The translations under genes were made by a program, and so were the position numbers. Positions 1 to 5,560 of a stretch of DNA of 5,996 nucleotides are shown piece after piece. Position 1 is the stretch's first letter, and each line of letters starts with the position of its first letter. The DNA lies in NCBI GenBank assembly GCA_042095375.1, contig JBELBJ010000053.1, positions 1-5,996 on the forward strand, given 5' to 3'. A model generated the notes under the pieces. It was not told the origin of the DNA. It worked only from the letters and a program-made list of their open reading frames with translations, and ran no database searches. This DNA is from GCA-2715645 sp042095375. Lineage in GTDB: Bacteria > Bacteroidota > Bacteroidia > Cytophagales > MED-G16.

Positions 1-54
1 AATTAAACAAGGACTTACTGCAATTAAATGAATTGTTCTTAGTAGTTCATACAT
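1..54 (-). CDS. N-terminus of a probable membrane protein, cut by window edge
   Basis: An ATG at 54-52 on the minus strand opens a frame that stays open to base 1, giving 18 codons. The peptide begins MYELLRTIHLIAVSPC and looks like a short N-terminal segment entering a first membrane helix. Seventeen of its 18 codons end in A or T, as in the neighbouring genes. The opposing plus-strand frame over the same bases has many G/C-ending codons, which favours the minus reading. It lies 96 bases beyond the yaaA stop, so it could be a sixth gene of the operon or have its own promoter. A near-match to the Bacteroidota -7 element (TATTATTG against TAnnTTTG) ends 6 bases before the ATG. The start of a small integral membrane protein is my best guess, but too little is present to assign a family. 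Confidence 0.35.
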   Translation of the reverse strand, partial: MYELLRTIHLIAVSPCLI

Positions 55-150
55 GGGTTCCAATAATAGACTTATTTGAAGAGATTACATTATGAACTTT
101 AATAAAATCTTTTGCCATAAAATAAATGTTCGATATTTCAATGGAGTTAT
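55..150. other. Spacer between yaaA and the next minus-strand gene
   Basis: These 96 bases are by far the longest gap on the minus-strand side of the window. I see no strong GC hairpin followed by a T-run, so there is no convincing intrinsic terminator after yaaA. A minus-strand 23-codon ATG frame (118 down to 47) runs through it and overlaps the next start by 8 bases. It has no recognisable features and I do not call it. A weak -7-like sequence lies at the left end. Confidence 0.4.
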
Positions 151-915
151 CTACTTTCTTGTAAAGATATAATTAAAATCATCAGATAAATTAGAATCAA
201 AAGAATAACCTTCATTATTGAAGTTTTTTAAATTATTAGGATCTTGAATCTCATTGTCTATTATAAATCTTGACATTAAACCTCTTGCTTTTTTTGCATA
301 AATTGCTATTGTTTTGTACGAACCATTTTTAAGTTCCTTAAACTGAGGAGTAACAATTTTATTATGTAGTTTTTTTGTTACTATAGATTTAAAATATTCA
401 TCAGAAGCTAAATTTATAACATAATTGTTTTTTTCTTCAAGATCTTGATTTAATAAATCAGTGATGTTATCACCCCAAAATTGATATAAATTCTTTCCTT
501 TTGGATTTTCTAATTTTGTTCCCATTTCTAGTCTGTAAGGAAGAATTTTATCAAATGGTCTAATCAAACCATAAAAACCAGAGATAATCCTTAAGTTATT
601 TTGAAGAAAATCAAACTTATTCTCAGATATAGAGTCAGCATCTAATCCACTATAAACATCACCCTTAAAAGCAAAAATAGCTTGTTTTGAAGAATTAGAA
701 ATAGAAGGATCTTCCCAATTTTTAAATCTATTATAGTTTAATTCTGCAATTTTATCACTTACACTCATTAATTCTTTTAAATCGCTTTTTGAAAAATTTA
801 TTAAGATTTTATGAAGTTCATTGGTATGATCAATTAATCTACAATTGGTATTAAAATCACAATTAGTGTCTGTGTCAAAGTTTAATGTTTTCGATGGTGA
901 AATAAGTGTTTTCAT
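151..915 (-). CDS. yaaA: Peroxide stress protein YaaA (DUF328/UPF0246)
   Basis: A full-length YaaA of 254 residues, close to the roughly 258 of the E. coli protein. YaaA is a cytoplasmic protein that lowers intracellular free iron and protects DNA and proteins during hydrogen peroxide stress. The family signature is present throughout: ISPSKTL at 5-11, LMSVSDKIAELN at 49-60, FKGDVYSGLDA at 83-93, SGFYGLIRPFD at 112-122 with PYRLEMGTKL just after, GKNLYQFWGD at 140-149, NLASDEYFKS at 168-177 and the basic AKKARGLMSRFI segment at 207-218. The ATG start gives the expected N-terminus. It is the fifth gene of the minus-strand operon, starting 6 bases after the lipoprotein gene stops. No truncation or missing motif is seen. 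Its place behind putative D-glutamate genes is not explained by its known role and may simply reflect compact gene packing. Confidence 0.95.
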   Translation of the reverse strand: MKTLISPSKTLNFDTDTNCDFNTNCRLIDHTNELHKILINFSKSDLKELMSVSDKIAELNYNRFKNWEDPSISNSSKQAIFAFKGDVYSGLDADSISENKFDFLQNNLRIISGFYGLIRPFDKILPYRLEMGTKLENPKGKNLYQFWGDNITDLLNQDLEEKNNYVINLASDEYFKSIVTKKLHNKIVTPQFKELKNGSYKTIAIYAKKARGLMSRFIIDNEIQDPNNLKNFNNEGYSFDSNLSDDFNYIFTRK

Positions 916-921
916 AAAATA

Positions 922-1752
922 TTATTTTAATCTTTTTCCTAAAATTAGTTCATAATTAGGATTTACTGTCATTGGAACTCTTTTTTTAATCATAAAATCA
1001 AGTGCTTTTTTTTGATGAACATTTAATACGTTTGACTGACCTGAAAAGTTTATTTGCCAAATTTGATGTATATACTCATTTACTGCAGTAATCTTATCAT
1101 AATTCCCATTTTCAAGATTATTTTGTTCAGATATATCGTATGTACCATCTAAAATATCATCATCCATTAATTTTCTAAGATAACCTTGCTTAGAAAATTT
1201 AAAATCAATATCGATTCTATTAAAAGCTTCTGTTATTGTATGAAATGTTTCTTCCCATGTAGCATCGAAATGTTCAGGTCTCCACAAAGAGGAATTTAAT
1301 TTATTTATTACAAAACCTGTACCATCATATGTTGGAACATATGGCCAACTATCACTAAAAAAACCCATACCATATACCCTATATTTTCTTTCAGTTTTAT
1401 TAGTGATTTCATCTACAAAATCTCTATGACCTATAACAAATGCTAAGTTTTCTGAAAGTCCAGTATTTAACTTTAAATATTCTTGATCAATCTTACCATC
1501 ATTATTTTGATCTAGAAAGCTACCAAACAATTTAATTACCTTATTGAAAACATCTAGCGAAGTATGATTAAACCCATATTCTTTCGTTGGAATCTCATCG
1601 CTTGATACAATGTAAAAACCATTTATTTCGTGAACATATGAAGAGTTTTCTATTAAATAATTACACATTTCTGATTCACATACTTCTTTATTTGGTAAGT
1701 CAGTACATGACTGATATATGAACATAAATAATATTATAAATATCTTTTTCAT
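922..1752 (-). CDS. Putative lipoprotein of unknown function with EF-hand-like loop
   Basis: I do not recognise this 276-residue protein. I chose the ATG at 1752 because it lies one base after the upstream stop, matching the spacing at the previous junction, and gives a normal signal peptide (MKKIFIILFMFIYQSC). A longer reading from TTG at 1767 adds five residues and overlaps the upstream gene. Cys16 after a short hydrophobic stretch suggests a lipidated, surface or periplasmic protein, although the residues before it (IYQS) are a poor lipobox. Residues 81-89 (DQNNDGKID) resemble a DxNxDGxID calcium-binding loop, but the usual acidic residue at loop position 12 is Tyr. Residues 166-175 (WEETFHTITE) hold a Glu/His cluster (E167, E168, H171, E175) that could bind metal. 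No HExxH motif is present. Cys25 and Cys30 could pair. It is the fourth gene of the operon. Confidence 0.8.
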   Translation of the reverse strand: MKKIFIILFMFIYQSCTDLPNKEVCESEMCNYLIENSSYVHEINGFYIVSSDEIPTKEYGFNHTSLDVFNKVIKLFGSFLDQNNDGKIDQEYLKLNTGLSENLAFVIGHRDFVDEITNKTERKYRVYGMGFFSDSWPYVPTYDGTGFVINKLNSSLWRPEHFDATWEETFHTITEAFNRIDIDFKFSKQGYLRKLMDDDILDGTYDISEQNNLENGNYDKITAVNEYIHQIWQINFSGQSNVLNVHQKKALDFMIKKRVPMTVNPNYELILGKRLK

Positions 1753-1753
1753 T

Positions 1754-2986
1754 TTAGTTAATTTCAATCAAATTTTCATAAATCAAATCATGAATTTTAG
1801 TTCTTACATTCAACTCATAAATTTTTCTATTCTCTCGAGTATCATAAACTCTATTCGAAAGAAATATATAAATCAAATTGTATTTTGGATCAACCCAAAA
1901 AAAGGTTCCAGTATAACCAGAATGCCCAAAACTAAGATCTGAAGAATATTTTGAATATGTACATTTATCTATATCGTAAACTGGCTTTGGTTTATCAAAC
2001 CCCAACCCTCTATAAAATTTTTCATTTTCATTATTATATTGAGTAAATAAATCTATTACATTTTTATTTAGATATTTTTTACCATTAATTAATCCATTAT
2101 CTAAAAACATTTGATAAACCTTTGAAAGATTTGATGCATTTGAGAAAAGACCAGCATTTGCTGAAATACCATTCATCATAGCAGCTCCCTCATCATGTAC
2201 AAATCCATGAATTTGAAAATTTCTAAAAAAATCATCATCTTCAGTAGGAACAATTGTTTTCAAATTAATTTTTTTTGTTGGATTAAAAAGAATTGAATCA
2301 AGATTCATTGAAGAAAATAGATTTTCAACATATTCATCAAAACTTTGATTGGTCTGAATCTTAACTATCTCAGGTATCAAATAAAAAAATAATCCGGAAT
2401 ATAAAACAGTATCTGAATCTATGAAATATGTATTTTTAATTTGATTATATATTTCTTTTTTATAATTATTAAAAAGATAAAGGTCATTAGTAAGTTTTAT
2501 GCTATATCTTCTTTTTTGTTTATAAGAAAGTGTCTTTCTTTTAAATTCCCCATCATTTTTTTTTGTAGTACTATGAAATGGTATCCATGGTCTTATTCCT
2601 GATATATGCTGTAAATAATCTTTTATCAAAACATCTCCTACTCTTGATTTATTAAAAAATTTAATATAGTTACTTAAGGGTTTATTCAGATCTAGTAAAT
2701 TATTTTCATATAGTTTCATGAGAGCTATTGCACCGGCTGTAGGTTTAGTTATAGAAGCTAAATCATAAATAGAATTGTTATTTACTTTGATGACACTGTC
2801 ATATGTGTGATAACCATAATTTTTATTTAAAACTTCTTTCCCATCTTTCAAAACTAGAATTTGTGCACCAGGAAATGCTTTTTCTTTAATTGAATATTCA
2901 ATAATTGAATCAATTTTATTAATTAATTTCTTTTTTTTAGAATCAAAAGAATTTATTGATAACAAGAATATTAAAATCTTAAACAT
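1754..2986 (-). CDS. Exported serine hydrolase, beta-lactamase / class C PBP fold
   Basis: A 410-residue member of the serine beta-lactamase-like family, which acts on peptidoglycan peptides, D-amino-acid peptides or esters. A short hydrophobic N-terminus (FKILIFLLSI) indicates export. The nucleophile motif SxxK is S78-I-T-K81, the middle motif is Y196-S-G, and the third box is H355-S-G within FGHSGYTGTFFWVDP. The flanking blocks VHDEGAAM (263-270), NAGLFSNASNL (277-287), RGLGFDKP (326-333) and FLSNRVY (375-381) closely match, from memory, the C-terminal domain that Bacteroidota attach to NagZ-like GH3 glycosidases. No GH3 domain is present; the upstream neighbour is the epimerase gene. The Tyr motif is usually YSD or YxN, so Gly198 is unusual. 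A Lys/Arg-rich stretch lies at about 141-177. It starts one base after the epimerase stop. True substrate unknown; a penicillin-resistance role is unlikely. Confidence 0.88.
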   Translation of the reverse strand: MFKILIFLLSINSFDSKKKKLINKIDSIIEYSIKEKAFPGAQILVLKDGKEVLNKNYGYHTYDSVIKVNNNSIYDLASITKPTAGAIALMKLYENNLLDLNKPLSNYIKFFNKSRVGDVLIKDYLQHISGIRPWIPFHSTTKKNDGEFKRKTLSYKQKRRYSIKLTNDLYLFNNYKKEIYNQIKNTYFIDSDTVLYSGLFFYLIPEIVKIQTNQSFDEYVENLFSSMNLDSILFNPTKKINLKTIVPTEDDDFFRNFQIHGFVHDEGAAMMNGISANAGLFSNASNLSKVYQMFLDNGLINGKKYLNKNVIDLFTQYNNENEKFYRGLGFDKPKPVYDIDKCTYSKYSSDLSFGHSGYTGTFFWVDPKYNLIYIFLSNRVYDTRENRKIYELNVRTKIHDLIYENLIEIN

Positions 2987-2987
2987 A

Positions 2988-4043
2988 TTAAATTAATTCA
3001 ACACCGAGACCTGGTTTATCAAGTGGTTTCATTATGCCATTTTTTAAATTAAAACCACCAGTAACTAAGTCTTCAGCTAAATCTAAACTGCCATCTAAAT
3101 CTAAATATTTTGTATTAGAAAATGACAAAGCAGTATTTAGAGCTGCAGAAATACTTATGATACTTTCATCATTACACCCCCACATAAGATTAATATTATT
3201 TAATAAAGCAATGTTTGCAATCTTTCTTCCTGAAGTTATTCCTCCACACTTCATTAATTTTATATTAAAAATTTTACCGTAATTTTCCTGAGAATACTTT
3301 ATTGCATCTTCATAGCTCACTAGACTTTCATCAAGAGCAATAATTTCTTTTACTTTTTCAGGTAAATTTAAAAGTTTATGAGTATCATCAACACTTATGG
3401 GTTGTTCAATTAATTCAACTCCTTTTGTTTCATTACAAAACTTTATGGTATCATCAATTGACCATCCCTGATTAGCATCAATTCTAATTTTAATTTTACT
3501 ACCAAACTTCTCATTAATCTTAGTAATTCTTTCAATATCATAATCAATCTTGTCCCCTAACTTAACTTTTATAAACCTGAAACCAGAATCATAATATTCA
3601 TTAATTTCTTCTATAGTTTCATCAATATCTTTTATACCTACTGTAATAGATGTAGGTAATTCTTGGACTTTTCTACCAAGAAATAAACCTAATGAAATAT
3701 TTAGAAATTTACAGAATGCATCATAAAGAGCTATATTATATGCTGCTTTTGATCCTGGATCATTAATAAGTTCATTTTCAACTTTATCGAGATTTCCTGT
3801 CAAATAAGAAATATTTTTTCCTATTAATTCATTTTTAAAATTAATAGCATTTTTATAAGATTGAGATGTATCTAAACCTACAACATATTTTGATACATTA
3901 GATGAACCAAAACCAACCATTCCATTATTTAAAATTATTTTAATAAATATGTTTTGGATTGATGATGTTGTTTTATATGCTATCGTATATGGCCTTTTAA
4001 GTTTAATTTTGGCTAATTCTATTTCAATATTATCAATTTTCAT
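2988..4043 (-). CDS. dgcA: N-acetyl-D-glutamate racemase (DgcA) or L-Ala-D/L-Glu epimerase
   Basis: A 351-residue enolase-superfamily enzyme of the muconate lactonizing subgroup, complete with capping domain and barrel. The acid/base lysines are in the KxK motif K159-V-K161 and at K262 (NIKLMKCGG). The Mg2+ ligands are D189 (RIDANQGW), E213 (LIEQP) and D238 (ALDES). This two-lysine layout fits 1,1-proton transfer, that is racemization or epimerization. K24 lies where, as I recall, dipeptide epimerases have a basic residue near the Glu carboxylates. A D315-L-D317 motif near the end of the barrel resembles the DxD that binds the dipeptide amino group. Taken alone it would be called a dipeptide epimerase. 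The 11-base overlap with a DUF1611 gene, however, matches the dgcN-dgcA pair, where the substrate is N-acetyl-D-glutamate. Family is secure; substrate rests on context. The loop WGCNDES (288-294) differs from the GCMxES I expect. Confidence 0.85.
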   Translation of the reverse strand: MKIDNIEIELAKIKLKRPYTIAYKTTSSIQNIFIKIILNNGMVGFGSSNVSKYVVGLDTSQSYKNAINFKNELIGKNISYLTGNLDKVENELINDPGSKAAYNIALYDAFCKFLNISLGLFLGRKVQELPTSITVGIKDIDETIEEINEYYDSGFRFIKVKLGDKIDYDIERITKINEKFGSKIKIRIDANQGWSIDDTIKFCNETKGVELIEQPISVDDTHKLLNLPEKVKEIIALDESLVSYEDAIKYSQENYGKIFNIKLMKCGGITSGRKIANIALLNNINLMWGCNDESIISISAALNTALSFSNTKYLDLDGSLDLAEDLVTGGFNLKNGIMKPLDKPGLGVELI

Positions 4044-5103
4044 ATTTCTTTTTTAATTTTAAAATACTTGGTATTAAATCATCAACACCATCTTCAATAG
4101 GCAAAACAATAGGTATTTTTAATTCTTTATTTAAATCCTTTTTTGTTTTTATTTTTTCATCATCTGTCATTCCTGAGGTATTTAGTGATATACCAGCAAC
4201 CTGTTTGCCATACATATTAATTAATTCAACTTCTGACTTTAATGAAGGCATTCTACACCCTACATCTTTCCAACCATCAAAATATTCTCTTTTTGTTGAA
4301 TGTTGAAGAACTACTGCATCAACATCACATGAAATTAAAAATTCACTACCACATGGACCGGAAGGGTTTCTTAAAGCTGCCTGACCTTCGATAAGTATAA
4401 AATCAGGATTTTCAATTTTATAACATTCGAATATAATTTTTTCTAATTCACCTGAAACAAAATCATTATGGGTTGAATCTAAAATAAAACCATATTTCCA
4501 TCCTTGCATCCAACCAGTTTGTCCAGTATATATCATTTCAGCTTTATAAGAATTTTTCCTTAAATTTTCAACAATTAATTTTGCTGTAGTTCTTTTTCCA
4601 AGTCCACAATCGGTTCCCATAACAACTATTTTTGGACATTTAACTTGGTTTATCTTACCACTCCAAAATGATAATAAGCTTCTTTCTCTAGACTTTCTAA
4701 TATCATGGATTTTAATATTATTAGTCTTTGCAATCTTTGAAAATTCATGATCATCCTCTAAAAAACTATGTAAACCATTAATAATTGATATATTATTTTT
4801 TAATGATAATATAATATCTGATCTCATTTTTTCTGGTAAAACTCCTCCTGCTGAAGCAACTCCTATTATACAATAATCTATATTTATATTTAAATTTAAA
4901 AAAGATGATAAAGTTTCATAGATAGGTATATTTCTATATTTTCCATCTAATAATTTGCCAGCATCATTATCATAAAATTTATTATCTATAATTCCTAAAA
5001 TATCAAACCTTGATGAGCCTCTTACAAGCCCATGAGCTGTTTTTGCTGATTTAGTATTATAAACTCCATTTGTTAAAACAATTGCTTTACCTTTAATTTT
5101 CAT
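4033..5103 (-). CDS. dgcN: DUF1611 P-loop protein, probable D-glutamate N-acetyltransferase DgcN
   Basis: A 356-residue cytoplasmic protein with the two-domain DUF1611 layout. The Rossmann-like N-terminal half has GLVRGSSRFDILGIID at 25-40 and GVASAGGVLP at 81-90. The C-terminal half is a dethiobiotin-synthetase-like P-loop domain with GTDCGLGKRTT at 163-173, TGQTGWMQG at 193-201, DFVSGELE at 214-221 and EGQAALRNPSG at 239-249. Members of this family paired with an enolase-superfamily racemase have been characterised as DgcN, which acetylates D-glutamate to N-acetyl-D-glutamate for its partner DgcA. The pairing here (11-base overlap with the next gene) supports that role. Older databases call it a protein of unknown function or an NAD-dependent epimerase-like protein. 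It is the first gene of the operon, with ATG at 5103 and no Shine-Dalgarno sequence. No regulator (dgcR) or N-acetylglutamate deacetylase is in the window. Confidence 0.82.
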   Translation of the reverse strand: MKIKGKAIVLTNGVYNTKSAKTAHGLVRGSSRFDILGIIDNKFYDNDAGKLLDGKYRNIPIYETLSSFLNLNINIDYCIIGVASAGGVLPEKMRSDIILSLKNNISIINGLHSFLEDDHEFSKIAKTNNIKIHDIRKSRERSLLSFWSGKINQVKCPKIVVMGTDCGLGKRTTAKLIVENLRKNSYKAEMIYTGQTGWMQGWKYGFILDSTHNDFVSGELEKIIFECYKIENPDFILIEGQAALRNPSGPCGSEFLISCDVDAVVLQHSTKREYFDGWKDVGCRMPSLKSEVELINMYGKQVAGISLNTSGMTDDEKIKTKKDLNKELKIPIVLPIEDGVDDLIPSILKLKKKYEN

Positions 5104-5151
5104 TTTTATTTATTATCAATATTTTTTTATAAAAAATCAACATTATTCAAT

Positions 5152-5185
5152 TAAATATAAATCATTTGAAGGTTATATTTGCAAA
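5152..5185 (-). promoter_or_regulatory. Possible promoter of the dgcN-yaaA operon
   Basis: On the minus strand a TTTG (bases 5185-5182) is followed after 22 bases by TATATTTA (5159-5152), a one-mismatch version of the Bacteroidota -7 element TAnnTTTG. The spacing is slightly longer than the usual 19 to 21. Transcription would begin near 5145, leaving a leader of about 40 bases. In sequence this AT-rich such matches arise easily, and TAATGTTG at 5145-5138 is a rival -7 candidate. Confidence 0.22.
5174..5181 (+). promoter_or_regulatory. Bacteroidota -7 promoter element for msrB
   Basis: TATATTTG matches the TAnnTTTG consensus of the Bacteroidota primary sigma factor exactly. It ends 13 bases before the msrB ATG, so the transcript would have a very short leader of about 6 to 9 bases, consistent with no Shine-Dalgarno sequence. 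A good -33 TTTG is absent at the expected distance; the one at 5165-5168 is only 5 bases upstream. Confidence 0.4.
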
Positions 5186-5194
5186 AATTACTTT

Positions 5195-5560
5195 ATGAAA
5201 AAAAATTTAACTGAGGAAGAAATATATATTTTAAAAAATAAAGGGACTGAGAAACCATTTTCTGGAAAACTTCTTTACAATAAAAAAAAAGGAACTTATA
5301 ATTGTAAAGGATGTGATGTTGAACTTTTTAGTTCAACATCAAAATATGATTCAGGTTCAGGATGGCCAAGTTTTTGGGAACCAATTAATAAAGATTCTAT
5401 AATATATAAGAAAGATATTACATTTGGTATGATAAGAACAGAAGTAATTTGTAAGAATTGTGAGGGACACTTAGGACATCTTTTTGATGATGGTCCACAA
5501 CCAACTGGAAAAAGATATTGTATTAATTCATTGTCATTAAATTTTAATAATTATGAATAA
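5195..5560 (+). CDS. msrB: Peptide-methionine (R)-S-oxide reductase MsrB
   Basis: A compact 121-residue MsrB that reduces the R epimer of methionine sulfoxide in oxidised proteins. The four zinc cysteines are C37 and C40 (CKGC) and C86 and C89 (CKNC). The signature GSGWPSFW is at 54-61, HLGHLFDDGP is at 92-101 and the catalytic cysteine is C109 in RYCINS. The protein has only these five cysteines: Ser55 stands where many MsrBs have the resolving cysteine (SGCGWPSF), so this is probably a one-cysteine type needing thioredoxin or another thiol directly. No export signal or MsrA fusion is seen, so it is cytoplasmic. The ATG at 5195 gives a normal family N-terminus and follows a -7 element. Its last 8 bases overlap the ROK kinase gene. 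A perfect inverted repeat lies in codons 40-49. Confidence 0.96.
   Translation: MKKNLTEEEIYILKNKGTEKPFSGKLLYNKKKGTYNCKGCDVELFSSTSKYDSGSGWPSFWEPINKDSIIYKKDITFGMIRTEVICKNCEGHLGHLFDDGPQPTGKRYCINSLSLNFNNYE
5314..5341. repeat. Perfect 12-bp inverted repeat with TTTT loop inside msrB
   Basis: The left arm TGATGTTGAACT (5314-5325) and right arm AGTTCAACATCA (5330-5341) are exact reverse complements separated by TTTT (5326-5329). The structure lies wholly inside the msrB coding sequence, from the last base of the C40 codon to the end of S49. No T-run follows on either strand, so it is not a standard terminator. Confidence 0.85.

Larger units (their letters stand above)
5104..5194. other. Divergent intergenic region between dgcN operon and msrB
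   Basis: These 91 bases separate two divergent transcription units and must hold both promoters. The sequence is nearly all A and T. It contains a 14-base A/T-only palindrome at 5123-5136 (T6-AT-A6) close to the dgcN start, and an 8-base palindrome TTTGCAAA at 5178-5185 near msrB. Neither gene start has a visible Shine-Dalgarno sequence. I see no riboswitch or clear operator. Confidence 0.7.

Noticed and set aside
3..95. Plus-strand frame open from the left edge to a TGA at 93-95, a possible C-terminus of a convergent gene
   Set aside because: About a third of its codons end in G or C, unlike every real gene here, and the minus-strand frame over the same bases fits the genome's codon pattern.
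47..118. Minus-strand 23-codon ATG frame between yaaA and the next gene
   Set aside because: Too short to judge, no recognisable motif or ribosome binding site, and ends inside the next start; could be a leader peptide but nothing supports that.
1718..1942. Plus-strand open frame of 74 codons
   Set aside because: It lies antisense across the junction of the hydrolase and lipoprotein genes, has no family features, and is a shadow of AT-rich coding sequence.
3034..3282. Plus-strand open frame of 82 codons
   Set aside because: Entirely antisense to the well-supported enolase-superfamily gene, with no recognisable motif.
3660..3682. 7-bp inverted repeat TTCTTGG/CCAAGAA with a 9-base loop inside the racemase gene
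   Set aside because: Short stem with a longer loop; expected by chance somewhere in a window of this size and composition.
5123..5136. 14-base palindrome T6-AT-A6 upstream of dgcN
   Set aside because: A/T-only low-complexity sequence in an AT-rich intergenic region; not distinctive enough to call an operator or terminator.
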